Origin: a virus | DNA length: 20,735 bases | Direction: 5' to 3' (one strand) | IMG/VR virus record: IMGVR_UViG_3300032213_001977 | Coordinates: 1 to 20,735 of that record | In this document: piece after piece, positions 6,546-12,981 of the stretch | Layout: every line of letters starts with the position of its first letter | Numbering within the stretch: position 1 is the stretch's first letter | Translations under genes and position numbers: made by a program | The notes under the pieces: generated by a model | What the model saw: only the letters and a program-made list of their open reading frames with translations | Database searches by the model: none | Told to the model about the DNA's origin: nothing

Positions 6546-7440
6546 TATTCTTCCAATAAATGTAGCCTCTGCTGTATCCAGCGGGCCTGTTGTTGCTGTC
6601 TCTGAACGCTTGTTGCCATTCAGTGTCTCTATTATAACCTTTTGTCCAGAAACTGTCAATATTGATATCACCGTTGGTTATCCAATATTCAGCTTGTTTC
6701 ATACAGTCATAGAATTTGTTTGTTCTTGGACTAGGAAACATCATGGTACAGGCTTTCCAAAGAAGTGTACCAAAATCAGTTGATACTTGCTTTTGCGAAC
6801 CAAATACTACTAATGCTTCATCGTTTACTATAGGGCAATCGAACACATACGTGGTGCTACTCAAATCTATAACAACATCATATGTACCAGAATAGTCGTT
6901 GCTTAATTTATCCTGCCAAAGTTCTTTGTTCGACTTGCCTACTACTGTAATTTCGAAATCTAAATGATTTAACTTAATGGTATTATAAGCAATCCAAGCA
7001 AGAAACCCAGATCCAAGTATTAATAATCTTCGTCCTGGCCCTGCTCGTTCAGCAATCTCCCGTAAGGGTTGGTGAATAACATTAATTCCGCAGGCCACAG
7101 GCTCTAATATATAGCGTGGGTGTGCTTCGGGCACAGGAACATATTCTCGATGTCGTACATTATAGTAATCTGCATATGCAGGTTCTCCCCGTGTAGCAAC
7201 ATAGTCTCCGACATTTACGTCTGTGATATTAGCACCGATGTCAATGACACAGCCCAGTCCTTCGTGCCCTTGCATATGCAAAGGCAGCGGACCGAAATCA
7301 CCGTTCATCATATCAATATCGCTGCGGCATAAACCTGTCATAACGCTACGCACACGAATTTCGTCAGATGTCAATGATGGGAGTTCATATTCAGATTCGG
7401 TAAATTCACCGTTACTGACAGTTTGTAGTATACGATTCAT
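6535..7440 (-). CDS. Zinc-type alcohol dehydrogenase-like (MDR) oxidoreductase
   Basis: This 301-residue protein has the medium-chain dehydrogenase layout. C38 (G-L-C-R-S-D-I), H59-E60 (Q-G-H-E-G-L-G) and E113/C117 (L-E-P-V-A-C-G) are the expected catalytic zinc region. The four-Cys structural zinc loop near residues 85-110 is absent, as in several non-alcohol MDR groups. A Rossmann segment L-L-I-L-G-S-G-F-L-A follows at about 138-147 and binds NAD(P). It is shorter than the usual 330-380 residues. It overlaps the Gfo/Idh gene by ATGA. MDR and Gfo/Idh enzymes are known as fused bi-domain proteins in sugar and surface-polysaccharide clusters, so a joint reaction on a sugar substrate is a fair inference. 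Confidence 0.8.
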   Translation of the reverse strand: MNRILQTVSNGEFTESEYELPSLTSDEIRVRSVMTGLCRSDIDMMNGDFGPLPLHMQGHEGLGCVIDIGANITDVNVGDYVATRGEPAYADYYNVRHREYVPVPEAHPRYILEPVACGINVIHQPLREIAERAGPGRRLLILGSGFLAWIAYNTIKLNHLDFEITVVGKSNKELWQDKLSNDYSGTYDVVIDLSSTTYVFDCPIVNDEALVVFGSQKQVSTDFGTLLWKACTMMFPSPRTNKFYDCMKQAEYWITNGDINIDSFWTKGYNRDTEWQQAFRDSNNRPAGYSRGYIYWKNNGS

Positions 7441-8303
7441 AGATTAATTTTTTTGTGTATCCAGCAATCGATTTCAAATTGCTCTCTCCAAAAGTTATCA
7501 TTATTTAGATTATTAACAGCATCTGAAATCATATTTTTATAAGCACTTTCGGGACACAACCCCAACGGCACAACATGATCATCGAAATAAATTGCAATAT
7601 CATCGTGACTGTTATTGCGCCAATTTGCTCGAATAACCCATTTATGATCGCTGACATGACCTTCGAGCTCAACTCGATCATCAACGTCATAGGTGCCATT
7701 CATATCAACATCGCCATAATCGCTGTCTTTAAGATCGTCTAAGGTCCATTTTTGCCACATCTGTTTATAAACCCAGCTGGTATTTTTAAAGTTAGGTTCT
7801 AGTGCTATGAATAAACTCAATAAATGCGGCAATAAGTCCCTACTTACTCCGCCGTATGACAGCGACTTAGTAGTAAACCAACTACCCGGTTTAGGTACAC
7901 GATTTTTATTAATCCAATTTAAATTGATGTTTTTACATTTAACATAGTATGCTCGCATTTCATTTAAGTTGTCGCGCCACATATTATTTTTGACCATCAT
8001 GAATCTAGTTTTAGGATAGTCTTTAACTAATTGTTTCCATGATTCTTCGTTGGCAACTCCTGGCTTCTCGATAAACACAATCTTACTGCAAGCCGCAATT
8101 TTTCTAGCAATATTGACATGCGTAAAATTTGGTGTACAGATATGCACAGTATCGAATCGACCATGAATTCGAAGAGCACTGTCAACATCTTTGTGTTGTG
8201 CTTTAGACAGATCTAAATCAACAGTGACGACAGCGTGGCCAAGTTCTTTTAGCACCGACTCATAGAGTTGACCGATGCCCATTCCTATAATTAGACTTTT
8301 CAT
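7437..8303 (-). CDS. Gfo/Idh/MocA-family NAD(P)-dependent oxidoreductase
   Basis: In this 288-residue protein, residues 1-12 (M-K-S-L-I-I-G-M-G-I-G-Q) form the dinucleotide-binding turn. V-H-I-C-T-P-N-F-T-H at about 53-62 and E79-K80-P81-G82 are the hallmark motifs of the family, where the Lys sits in the active site. S-Y-G-G-V-S-R-D-L-L-P-H matches the G-G-x-x-x-D-x-G-x-H block, with Leu-Pro before the His. Members oxidise or reduce sugars and nucleotide-sugars. It heads the second transcript: a sigma-70 promoter ends only about 7 nt before the ATG, and no ribosome binding site is visible, so the message may be leaderless. Coupling to the MDR gene downstream is by ATGA. Confidence 0.82.
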   Translation of the reverse strand: MKSLIIGMGIGQLYESVLKELGHAVVTVDLDLSKAQHKDVDSALRIHGRFDTVHICTPNFTHVNIARKIAACSKIVFIEKPGVANEESWKQLVKDYPKTRFMMVKNNMWRDNLNEMRAYYVKCKNINLNWINKNRVPKPGSWFTTKSLSYGGVSRDLLPHLLSLFIALEPNFKNTSWVYKQMWQKWTLDDLKDSDYGDVDMNGTYDVDDRVELEGHVSDHKWVIRANWRNNSHDDIAIYFDDHVVPLGLCPESAYKNMISDAVNNLNNDNFWREQFEIDCWIHKKINL

Positions 8304-8309
8304 TGTTAT

Positions 8310-8338
8310 ATTATAACAGACTTATCGATCATCGTCAA
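8310..8338 (-). promoter_or_regulatory. Sigma-70 promoter for the oxidoreductase/folE operon
   Basis: The minus strand reads TTGACG (8338-8333), a 17-bp spacer, then TATAAT (8315-8310), preceded by TGT to give an extended -10 (TGTTATAAT). The -35 matches 5 of 6 and the -10 matches 6 of 6. It overlaps the 3' end of the DUF465-like gene. The expected start point, about 7 nt downstream, falls on or next to the A of the ATG at 8303. The -10 also lies in a small inverted repeat, GTTATA-A-TATAAC. Confidence 0.75.
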
Positions 8339-8534
8339 AATCAACAGTCTCGTGATCATGTTCCCACTGTAACCGTTCTAATCGTCGGATTTCGTTTTCA
8401 AATGCAAGTTGTTGTTTTTTCCATTCTTGTACAGTCTGACTTTCTGTACCCGGGTGGAGTTTTTCGTGTTCGTCAATTCGATTATCTAATACACGATGAC
8501 TTTCCTTCAAATGCTTAATACGATTTTCGTACAT
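8322..8534 (-). CDS. DUF465/YdcH-like small coiled-coil protein
   Basis: This 70-residue, highly charged helical protein contains H-L-K-E-S-H-R-V-L-D-N-R-I-D-E-H-E-K and W-K-K-Q-Q-L-A-F-E-N-E-I-R-R-L-E. The pattern H-x-x-L-x-x-x-I ... K-K-x-x-L-x-x-x-D/E-E-I is that of DUF465 (YdcH family), small antiparallel helical proteins of unknown role. An unusually strong AAGGAGC ribosome binding site lies 6 nt before the ATG at 8534. It sits 1 nt after the radical SAM gene. Its last codons contain the -35 of the next promoter. Confidence 0.65.
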   Translation of the reverse strand: MYENRIKHLKESHRVLDNRIDEHEKLHPGTESQTVQEWKKQQLAFENEIRRLERLQWEHDHETVDFDDDR

Positions 8535-8535
8535 T

Positions 8536-9675
8536 TTATGCTCCTTGAGTGAGTTTATAAAAATTTTGATTTCGGATCCGATCTACTGTTGCGGTAAATT
8601 CAATAAATTTAGCTCGCAGAAGTTCGTCGCTGGTATTTAAAATTTTAAGAGTGTTTTCTAATATGTCTATGGCCAATGGCGGGTTGTCAGTTACCTTGGA
8701 TAACAATTGTATAGCATTTTGAATTTTAATCCTAGCATTATGGCTTAGTTGGGCATCTAATACTGAAGGATTTAAATATTTCGGCTGCATACACATATGA
8801 AACATGAGTTCCAACGGCCCTTGAGCTATTTTTTTAGAATTAACAAAAAATGACACCAGATTATCGATGTCCAGCACACTATAAGAAGATAGTACAGTGT
8901 TAAATGCCACACTATGTCTTCTGGACAAAATGTCTTTAATATTTTTTTCAATTTGAGCCCACACACTACCGTATCTTATATATTCTGCATACGGTCCTAC
9001 TCCATCTATACTAATAGTCCAATGTACAGTTTGAAATTGAGATAATAAAGATAGCCATTGCGGGTTAATCACGCTGGCATTAGTAGTGATCATAATTTCA
9101 CAATCAATTCTTCCTAAATGTAATAACTCAGTTAATATTTTAATATTGTCTTTGATTAAAAGAGGTTCTCCACCGGTAAAATTTATTCTTTTAACTGTGG
9201 GCAATATGTCTTTAAGATCTTGTGCAATTTCTGAATAAGCATTATTTTTATTCACTAGCGAATAAAACGCTTTTAATTCAGGATGTTGGTCTATTTCATT
9301 AATAATTTTAGTACTAAATGATGGCTCGCAAGTTCTACAAGCAAAGTTACAGAGATTACTATACCTTAGATCTAAATATTCTATTTGCGATTTGATGTTT
9401 GTTGGGGTGAGGTCTTTATAGAACTCCACCGACTCTTGTCTGGTACTTGTAAAGCCTTTGCTTTCCATGTTAGTACAGTGTCGGCAGTTACTATGCAATT
9501 TGTTATCTAAAATAGACTGCCTAACAGAATTGATTAAATCAGATTTAAAAAATTTTGACGGACTAGTCGATTCTAACTGCAAACCCTGGCAACAAGTCTT
9601 AATGCCATCTGGTACAATAAACTGATGTACCCATGGTAAAGGGCACCAAGTGTCAGACGTCTTGTTCGAGTTCAT
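8536..9675 (-). CDS. Radical SAM protein with extra N-terminal Cys cluster (twitch/SPASM-like)
   Basis: In this 379-residue protein, C109-N-F-A-C113-R-T-C116 is the radical SAM CxxxCxxC motif holding the 4Fe-4S cluster. F-T-G168-G-E170-P is the GGEP strand that binds S-adenosylmethionine, and T-T-N-A-S with W-T-I-S-I-D-G-V follow the expected barrel order. Before the core lie C11 (C-P-L-P-W-V-H), C28-C29 and C64-x2-C67, which resemble the auxiliary-cluster Cys found with twitch or SPASM domains, but placed N-terminally. The substrate is unknown. It is longer than QueE (about 220-250 residues) and lacks its short form, so I do not call it QueE. The ATG lies 23 nt inside the end of the TGT-like gene, so the two are translated together. 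Confidence 0.8.
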   Translation of the reverse strand: MNSNKTSDTWCPLPWVHQFIVPDGIKTCCQGLQLESTSPSKFFKSDLINSVRQSILDNKLHSNCRHCTNMESKGFTSTRQESVEFYKDLTPTNIKSQIEYLDLRYSNLCNFACRTCEPSFSTKIINEIDQHPELKAFYSLVNKNNAYSEIAQDLKDILPTVKRINFTGGEPLLIKDNIKILTELLHLGRIDCEIMITTNASVINPQWLSLLSQFQTVHWTISIDGVGPYAEYIRYGSVWAQIEKNIKDILSRRHSVAFNTVLSSYSVLDIDNLVSFFVNSKKIAQGPLELMFHMCMQPKYLNPSVLDAQLSHNARIKIQNAIQLLSKVTDNPPLAIDILENTLKILNTSDELLRAKFIEFTATVDRIRNQNFYKLTQGA

Positions 9676-11227
9676 CTAATTTAGATTCGTCTAAATCGCT
9701 GTCGTCTCGGTGAAAAGTTTCCAGATCTTCCTGTGTAAACAAGTTATTAAACATTGTTCCAGAATTCACAGTCTTCTTGCCAACAGCCCCACGAGTACCC
9801 ACAATGCTCATCCAATATTTGTTATAGTGTTCAATGATTTCCTCAGCCTTGCCACGGTCACTAGTAGCAAAAATATCATTTACAATGTCTCTAAAAAAGT
9901 TTCGATCATATTGTCTAAAACTCTTTTTGTCGGCAGTACTAGATACTAACATTTCAGGATACTTGCCTGAGTCGTATTGACGATTAGCTTCCTGAACTGC
10001 ATGTATATGTGTCCACACATTATGACCCATTTGCAGAGTGTAACTAAAACTGTCCCAGCTAGTGCGACCTTCCTTGCCAATTTTATTTAAGTCTCCGGGC
10101 TTGTAATAACATACATCGTTAATTTTCAATCGTTCGCTGATGGGACTTTGTAAAAATGTATCAAAGATTTTATCTTGTAATACTGCATCACGGAATGGTT
10201 GTGTATCTGTGGCATATTTTTTATTATCTACACTGGGCTGCATTTGATAACTCCATTTGGCTCTGTCTGGAGTAACCACGTCATAATAAATTTGACCATT
10301 TGCAGTAGCTAAAAATGGACTAGCACAATCAAACGATATTGTAAAGTTTTCATTATGATATTTGCGTACTGCACGTTGGACATCTGTTAATAAAGTAGCC
10401 CACTCTAATTTACTAGTACCGAGGAAGTGCATCCAGTCATGCAAACCTGGTTCTAGTAGACCATCAAAACGCAATGCCACAAGTCTACGTAATAGCAAAT
10501 GAACATCACACATATTTTGACCACCCATAGCCCAACCGTTAAATGGTTGACTGTATTGTTTAGGATCGCAGTATTTTTTCATACGATCATACCAGTCATC
10601 TGCTTCTGTGTGATTTTCGCCCTGGAGGACATTTAAGAATTTACAACGACCTGTTCGATTGGCCATAAAATAATCGTTGTTTATATATGTGCCCTGAACT
10701 GCTTCGGCATAGGTACTAATACCTGTGGCTTTTTGTCCCGCAGGGCTACGAGCGACCCACGCAGGGATATCTAAAATCATACCCCTGTCCATGTAAGCAT
10801 CCATCCATGCAAGAACTTGTTCACGTTTCTTTTGTGCTTTGGGGCAAGCTGGATCTTTCCAATTACCTTCCCATACGCCTTTACCAATTTGAAATCCGCC
10901 ACTGTCGCCTAGGACGAATGTGTTAGGATCACGGTTACGGACCATATCCTCTTTGGGATCAAATTTGTTAGTGTCTAAGTTGGCATGACCTGCACTGTAC
11001 AATGCCCATTTATAATGAAAATACCCTTGTTTATTATTAAGCCAATTTAGTCCTTCAACGCCGTTTTCAAAATCTGCAGGCAAACGCTGTGCATCAATGT
11101 AAGTGGAGTCGTGACGTTGCTTGCCTACATAAGTGGCGTAGAAACTACTTAGTGCAGGCAAAAAAACGGCATAGTCATTTTGCTTGCTAGTTAAGTCATC
11201 TATTGTATTTGACTTTTGTTCTTTCAT
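9653..11227 (-). CDS. tRNA-guanine transglycosylase superfamily protein, DpdA-like
   Basis: This 524-residue protein shows the TGT motifs in order. D108-S-G-G-F-Q matches the TGT D-S-G-G-F-Q, where Asp acts in base exchange. I-L-D153-I-P is followed by N-V-L-Q-G-E-N (199-205, the V-Q-G strand) and G-W-A-M-G-G-Q (231-237, like Y-A-I-G-G). H-F-L-G-T-S-K (267-273) is like L-M-G-V-G-T-P. F-D300-C-A-S-P-F matches M-F-D-C-V-L-P with the nucleophilic Asp. The usual CxCxxC...H zinc site after it is not visible. Phage and bacterial DpdA proteins of this superfamily exchange guanine in DNA for a 7-deazaguanine such as preQ0. A tRNA role is possible but less likely for a 524-residue phage form lacking the zinc Cys set. 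The start overlaps the clamp stop as TAATG. Confidence 0.75.
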   Translation of the reverse strand: MKEQKSNTIDDLTSKQNDYAVFLPALSSFYATYVGKQRHDSTYIDAQRLPADFENGVEGLNWLNNKQGYFHYKWALYSAGHANLDTNKFDPKEDMVRNRDPNTFVLGDSGGFQIGKGVWEGNWKDPACPKAQKKREQVLAWMDAYMDRGMILDIPAWVARSPAGQKATGISTYAEAVQGTYINNDYFMANRTGRCKFLNVLQGENHTEADDWYDRMKKYCDPKQYSQPFNGWAMGGQNMCDVHLLLRRLVALRFDGLLEPGLHDWMHFLGTSKLEWATLLTDVQRAVRKYHNENFTISFDCASPFLATANGQIYYDVVTPDRAKWSYQMQPSVDNKKYATDTQPFRDAVLQDKIFDTFLQSPISERLKINDVCYYKPGDLNKIGKEGRTSWDSFSYTLQMGHNVWTHIHAVQEANRQYDSGKYPEMLVSSTADKKSFRQYDRNFFRDIVNDIFATSDRGKAEEIIEHYNKYWMSIVGTRGAVGKKTVNSGTMFNNLFTQEDLETFHRDDSDLDESKLDELEQDV

Positions 11228-11958
11228 TACTTGGTCTGTGCTGGCAAAATATAATTGTACTCTGCGATACCGCTGTCAACAGTGATCATTGCAGCACCTT
11301 CGTCGCTGATCTTAAAAGTCTTATCGCCTGGTAAGCTGAGGATGCTGATAACTACAGCCACTGGCCATGCCCATGCTTTGGATAATTTTCCACTAACACC
11401 TGATTGGAAAACAAAATTACCTGCGTGACTACTGTGGTCACCGAAGTAAAATTTTAAATCGTTGTTTTCTGTTTTAGCAATAAAGTTATTTTCTTCGCTG
11501 TTTGCACTAGCTTGAAATTTAAGACGCTGAATACTAGCTGCGCTGGGAGTAATATCTATGTTCCATGCAACTTGTTTCATACGCACAGTTTTAAGTTTGT
11601 CGTTGACAATTTCAGCACTCATAAAACGATAATCGTTTTTAAAATCGCCAGTTTTATTTTCGAAATGAACTCCTACTGGAACTGTTTCGTCATTCTTATT
11701 TTGAGTACTAACAGTAATAACGGCATTTTCTTTATATTCTGGAATGTTAAGCACTGTGTTTAGCTTACCTAAATTTGGCATACCAAAAGTTCCGATAAAG
11801 TCTGCAATTGGTCCTTTAAATTTAGCTTGTAGAATAACACTGCGATTTTCTGCAATTGCTTCTAATATAGTTTCATTTTCTGTGCCTACAATCTTAACTA
11901 GATCAATAACTCCTAGTCCATGAGTATGTTGCACGATGTCTAATAGGTGGTCTTTCAT
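11227..11958 (-). CDS. 45: DNA polymerase sliding clamp (gp45-like)
   Basis: This 243-residue protein is close to the length of T4 gp45 (228). I recognise the second half as the marine T4-like clamp: Y-F-G-D-H-S-S-H-A-G-N-F-V-F-Q, then W-A-W-P-V and L-P-G-D-K-T-F-K-I-S-D-E-G-A, and the ending A-E-Y-N-Y-I-L-P-A-Q. The clamp forms a trimeric ring on DNA, tethers the polymerase and, in T4, is needed for late transcription. The ATG at 11958 has a good CGGAG ribosome binding site. A 45-nt gap before it holds promoter-like boxes, so it may be transcribed on its own as well as with the polymerase. Confidence 0.85.
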   Translation of the reverse strand: MKDHLLDIVQHTHGLGVIDLVKIVGTENETILEAIAENRSVILQAKFKGPIADFIGTFGMPNLGKLNTVLNIPEYKENAVITVSTQNKNDETVPVGVHFENKTGDFKNDYRFMSAEIVNDKLKTVRMKQVAWNIDITPSAASIQRLKFQASANSEENNFIAKTENNDLKFYFGDHSSHAGNFVFQSGVSGKLSKAWAWPVAVVISILSLPGDKTFKISDEGAAMITVDSGIAEYNYILPAQTK

Positions 11959-11978
11959 AAGTTCTCCGATAATGTGTT

Positions 11979-12007
11979 AGTGTATATAAGTTATTTAGAA
12001 AAATCAA
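11979..12007 (-). promoter_or_regulatory. Promoter candidate upstream of the clamp gene
   Basis: Two readings overlap in this short gap. The first is a weak sigma-70 pair, TTGATT (12007-12002), 17 bp, TACACT (11984-11979). The second is a CTAAATA box at 11998-11992, similar to late-promoter motifs proposed for marine T4-like phages. Either would leave a short leader carrying the CGGAG ribosome binding site of gene 45. The matches are imperfect and the region is AT-rich. Confidence 0.4.
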
Positions 12008-12963
12008 GTCCTGCGGTGAATAATTTCACCCATTGACTGACCGGCTTTTACCGTTTTAAGATCGCCTGGCTTTTTAACTTTAATCCAGTAAAATCCGGAT
12101 ACTAAGTCGTTAGTATCCAAAATTTCAAGTCCTGTTTCTTGACAAATTTTAATTAGTAATTCTTTAGTCATCCAACTCTTAAAACCAGTTTCAGCATAAA
12201 CAGCAGCATTACTAAATTCACAATTATTATAGCTAAACATCATTATGCCACCTGGTCGCAATAAATTAAAACATTGTTCTAAATATAATTTAGTTTTATC
12301 CAAAGGAAAAAAGTCAAACACTTGCCAGGAAAATATAAACCCAAATTGATTTTGCGGAAGTATGCTTAAATCGTCCTTGGGAACTCCATGCCAGCCTGTT
12401 AGATATGTTCTTAATCTTCTTTGATATTCTATAGGAAACTTAGATTTCGTAGATTCTATAAATTCTGGATGAATGTCGACAACGTATAACGGATCTCCAG
12501 CCACAATAAATTCGGTCCATTGTCCATCTCCTGGTCCAATTTCTAAAGCTGGATATTTTGGATTAGTGTATCTCCGTATGTCTGTAATTATAGTTTGTTT
12601 AACATCGTCGTTACATATTACTGTTCTGTATTGTCTTTCGTTATGAACATCAGTTTCGCTAGTATATTCAATACCGTTTATCAGATAACCTTCTTTGTAA
12701 AAGTCTTTAACTTTTTCTTCGATTGAATTTTCAGTAAACGCAATTAAGTCGGCAATTAGTTTGTCTGTGTGTTTTATCTGTGAATCCAATTGAATCAACT
12801 GATTGGCAAGATTAGTTCTTAATTCTCCAAATACAAAAGAACTCAGCATATTATCTACATATATTGATGTTTCTTTAAATTTAGATTCGATAAAAGTTGA
12901 AAAAGTCGGAGATTTAAACTTCAACAATTGTTCTTTTATTCTTACTAGTTCGCTTATTTTCAT
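12004..12963 (-). CDS. Class I SAM-dependent methyltransferase with N-terminal helical domain
   Basis: In this 319-residue protein the first 90 or so residues are helical and charged, with no motif. From about 138 the methyltransferase core begins. A-L-E-I-G-P-G-D-G-Q (139-148) is motif I, which binds S-adenosylmethionine. D163 ends strand 2 (Y-V-V-D-I-H-P). F-G-F-I-F-S-W-Q-V-F-D-F-F-P is the motif IV region, and L-L-R-P-G-G-I-M-M-F is the post-motif strand typical of small-molecule and sugar methyltransferases. It has no N/DPPY motif, so it is unlikely to be a DNA adenine methyltransferase. It sits between the polymerase and clamp genes with an 18-nt gap and no clear ribosome binding site. 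Confidence 0.8.
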   Translation of the reverse strand: MKISELVRIKEQLLKFKSPTFSTFIESKFKETSIYVDNMLSSFVFGELRTNLANQLIQLDSQIKHTDKLIADLIAFTENSIEEKVKDFYKEGYLINGIEYTSETDVHNERQYRTVICNDDVKQTIITDIRRYTNPKYPALEIGPGDGQWTEFIVAGDPLYVVDIHPEFIESTKSKFPIEYQRRLRTYLTGWHGVPKDDLSILPQNQFGFIFSWQVFDFFPLDKTKLYLEQCFNLLRPGGIMMFSYNNCEFSNAAVYAETGFKSWMTKELLIKICQETGLEILDTNDLVSGFYWIKVKKPGDLKTVKAGQSMGEIIHRRT

Positions 12964-12981
12964 TTTTAATAAATTTTAGAT

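Noticed and set aside
6333-6605. Plus-strand 90-codon frame
   Set aside because: It is antisense to the unknown 176-residue gene and the dehydrogenase end, is Cys/Ser-rich in a low-complexity way, and there are no plus-strand genes elsewhere.
8536-9675. Radical SAM protein as QueE
   Set aside because: It is too long, and the additional N-terminal Cys set points to a twitch/SPASM-like enzyme instead.
12964-12981. TAAAAT box before the methyltransferase gene as a sigma-70 promoter
   Set aside because: The best -35 (TTGTTT at 18 bp) matches only three positions and lies inside the polymerase gene; AT-rich chance is sufficient.
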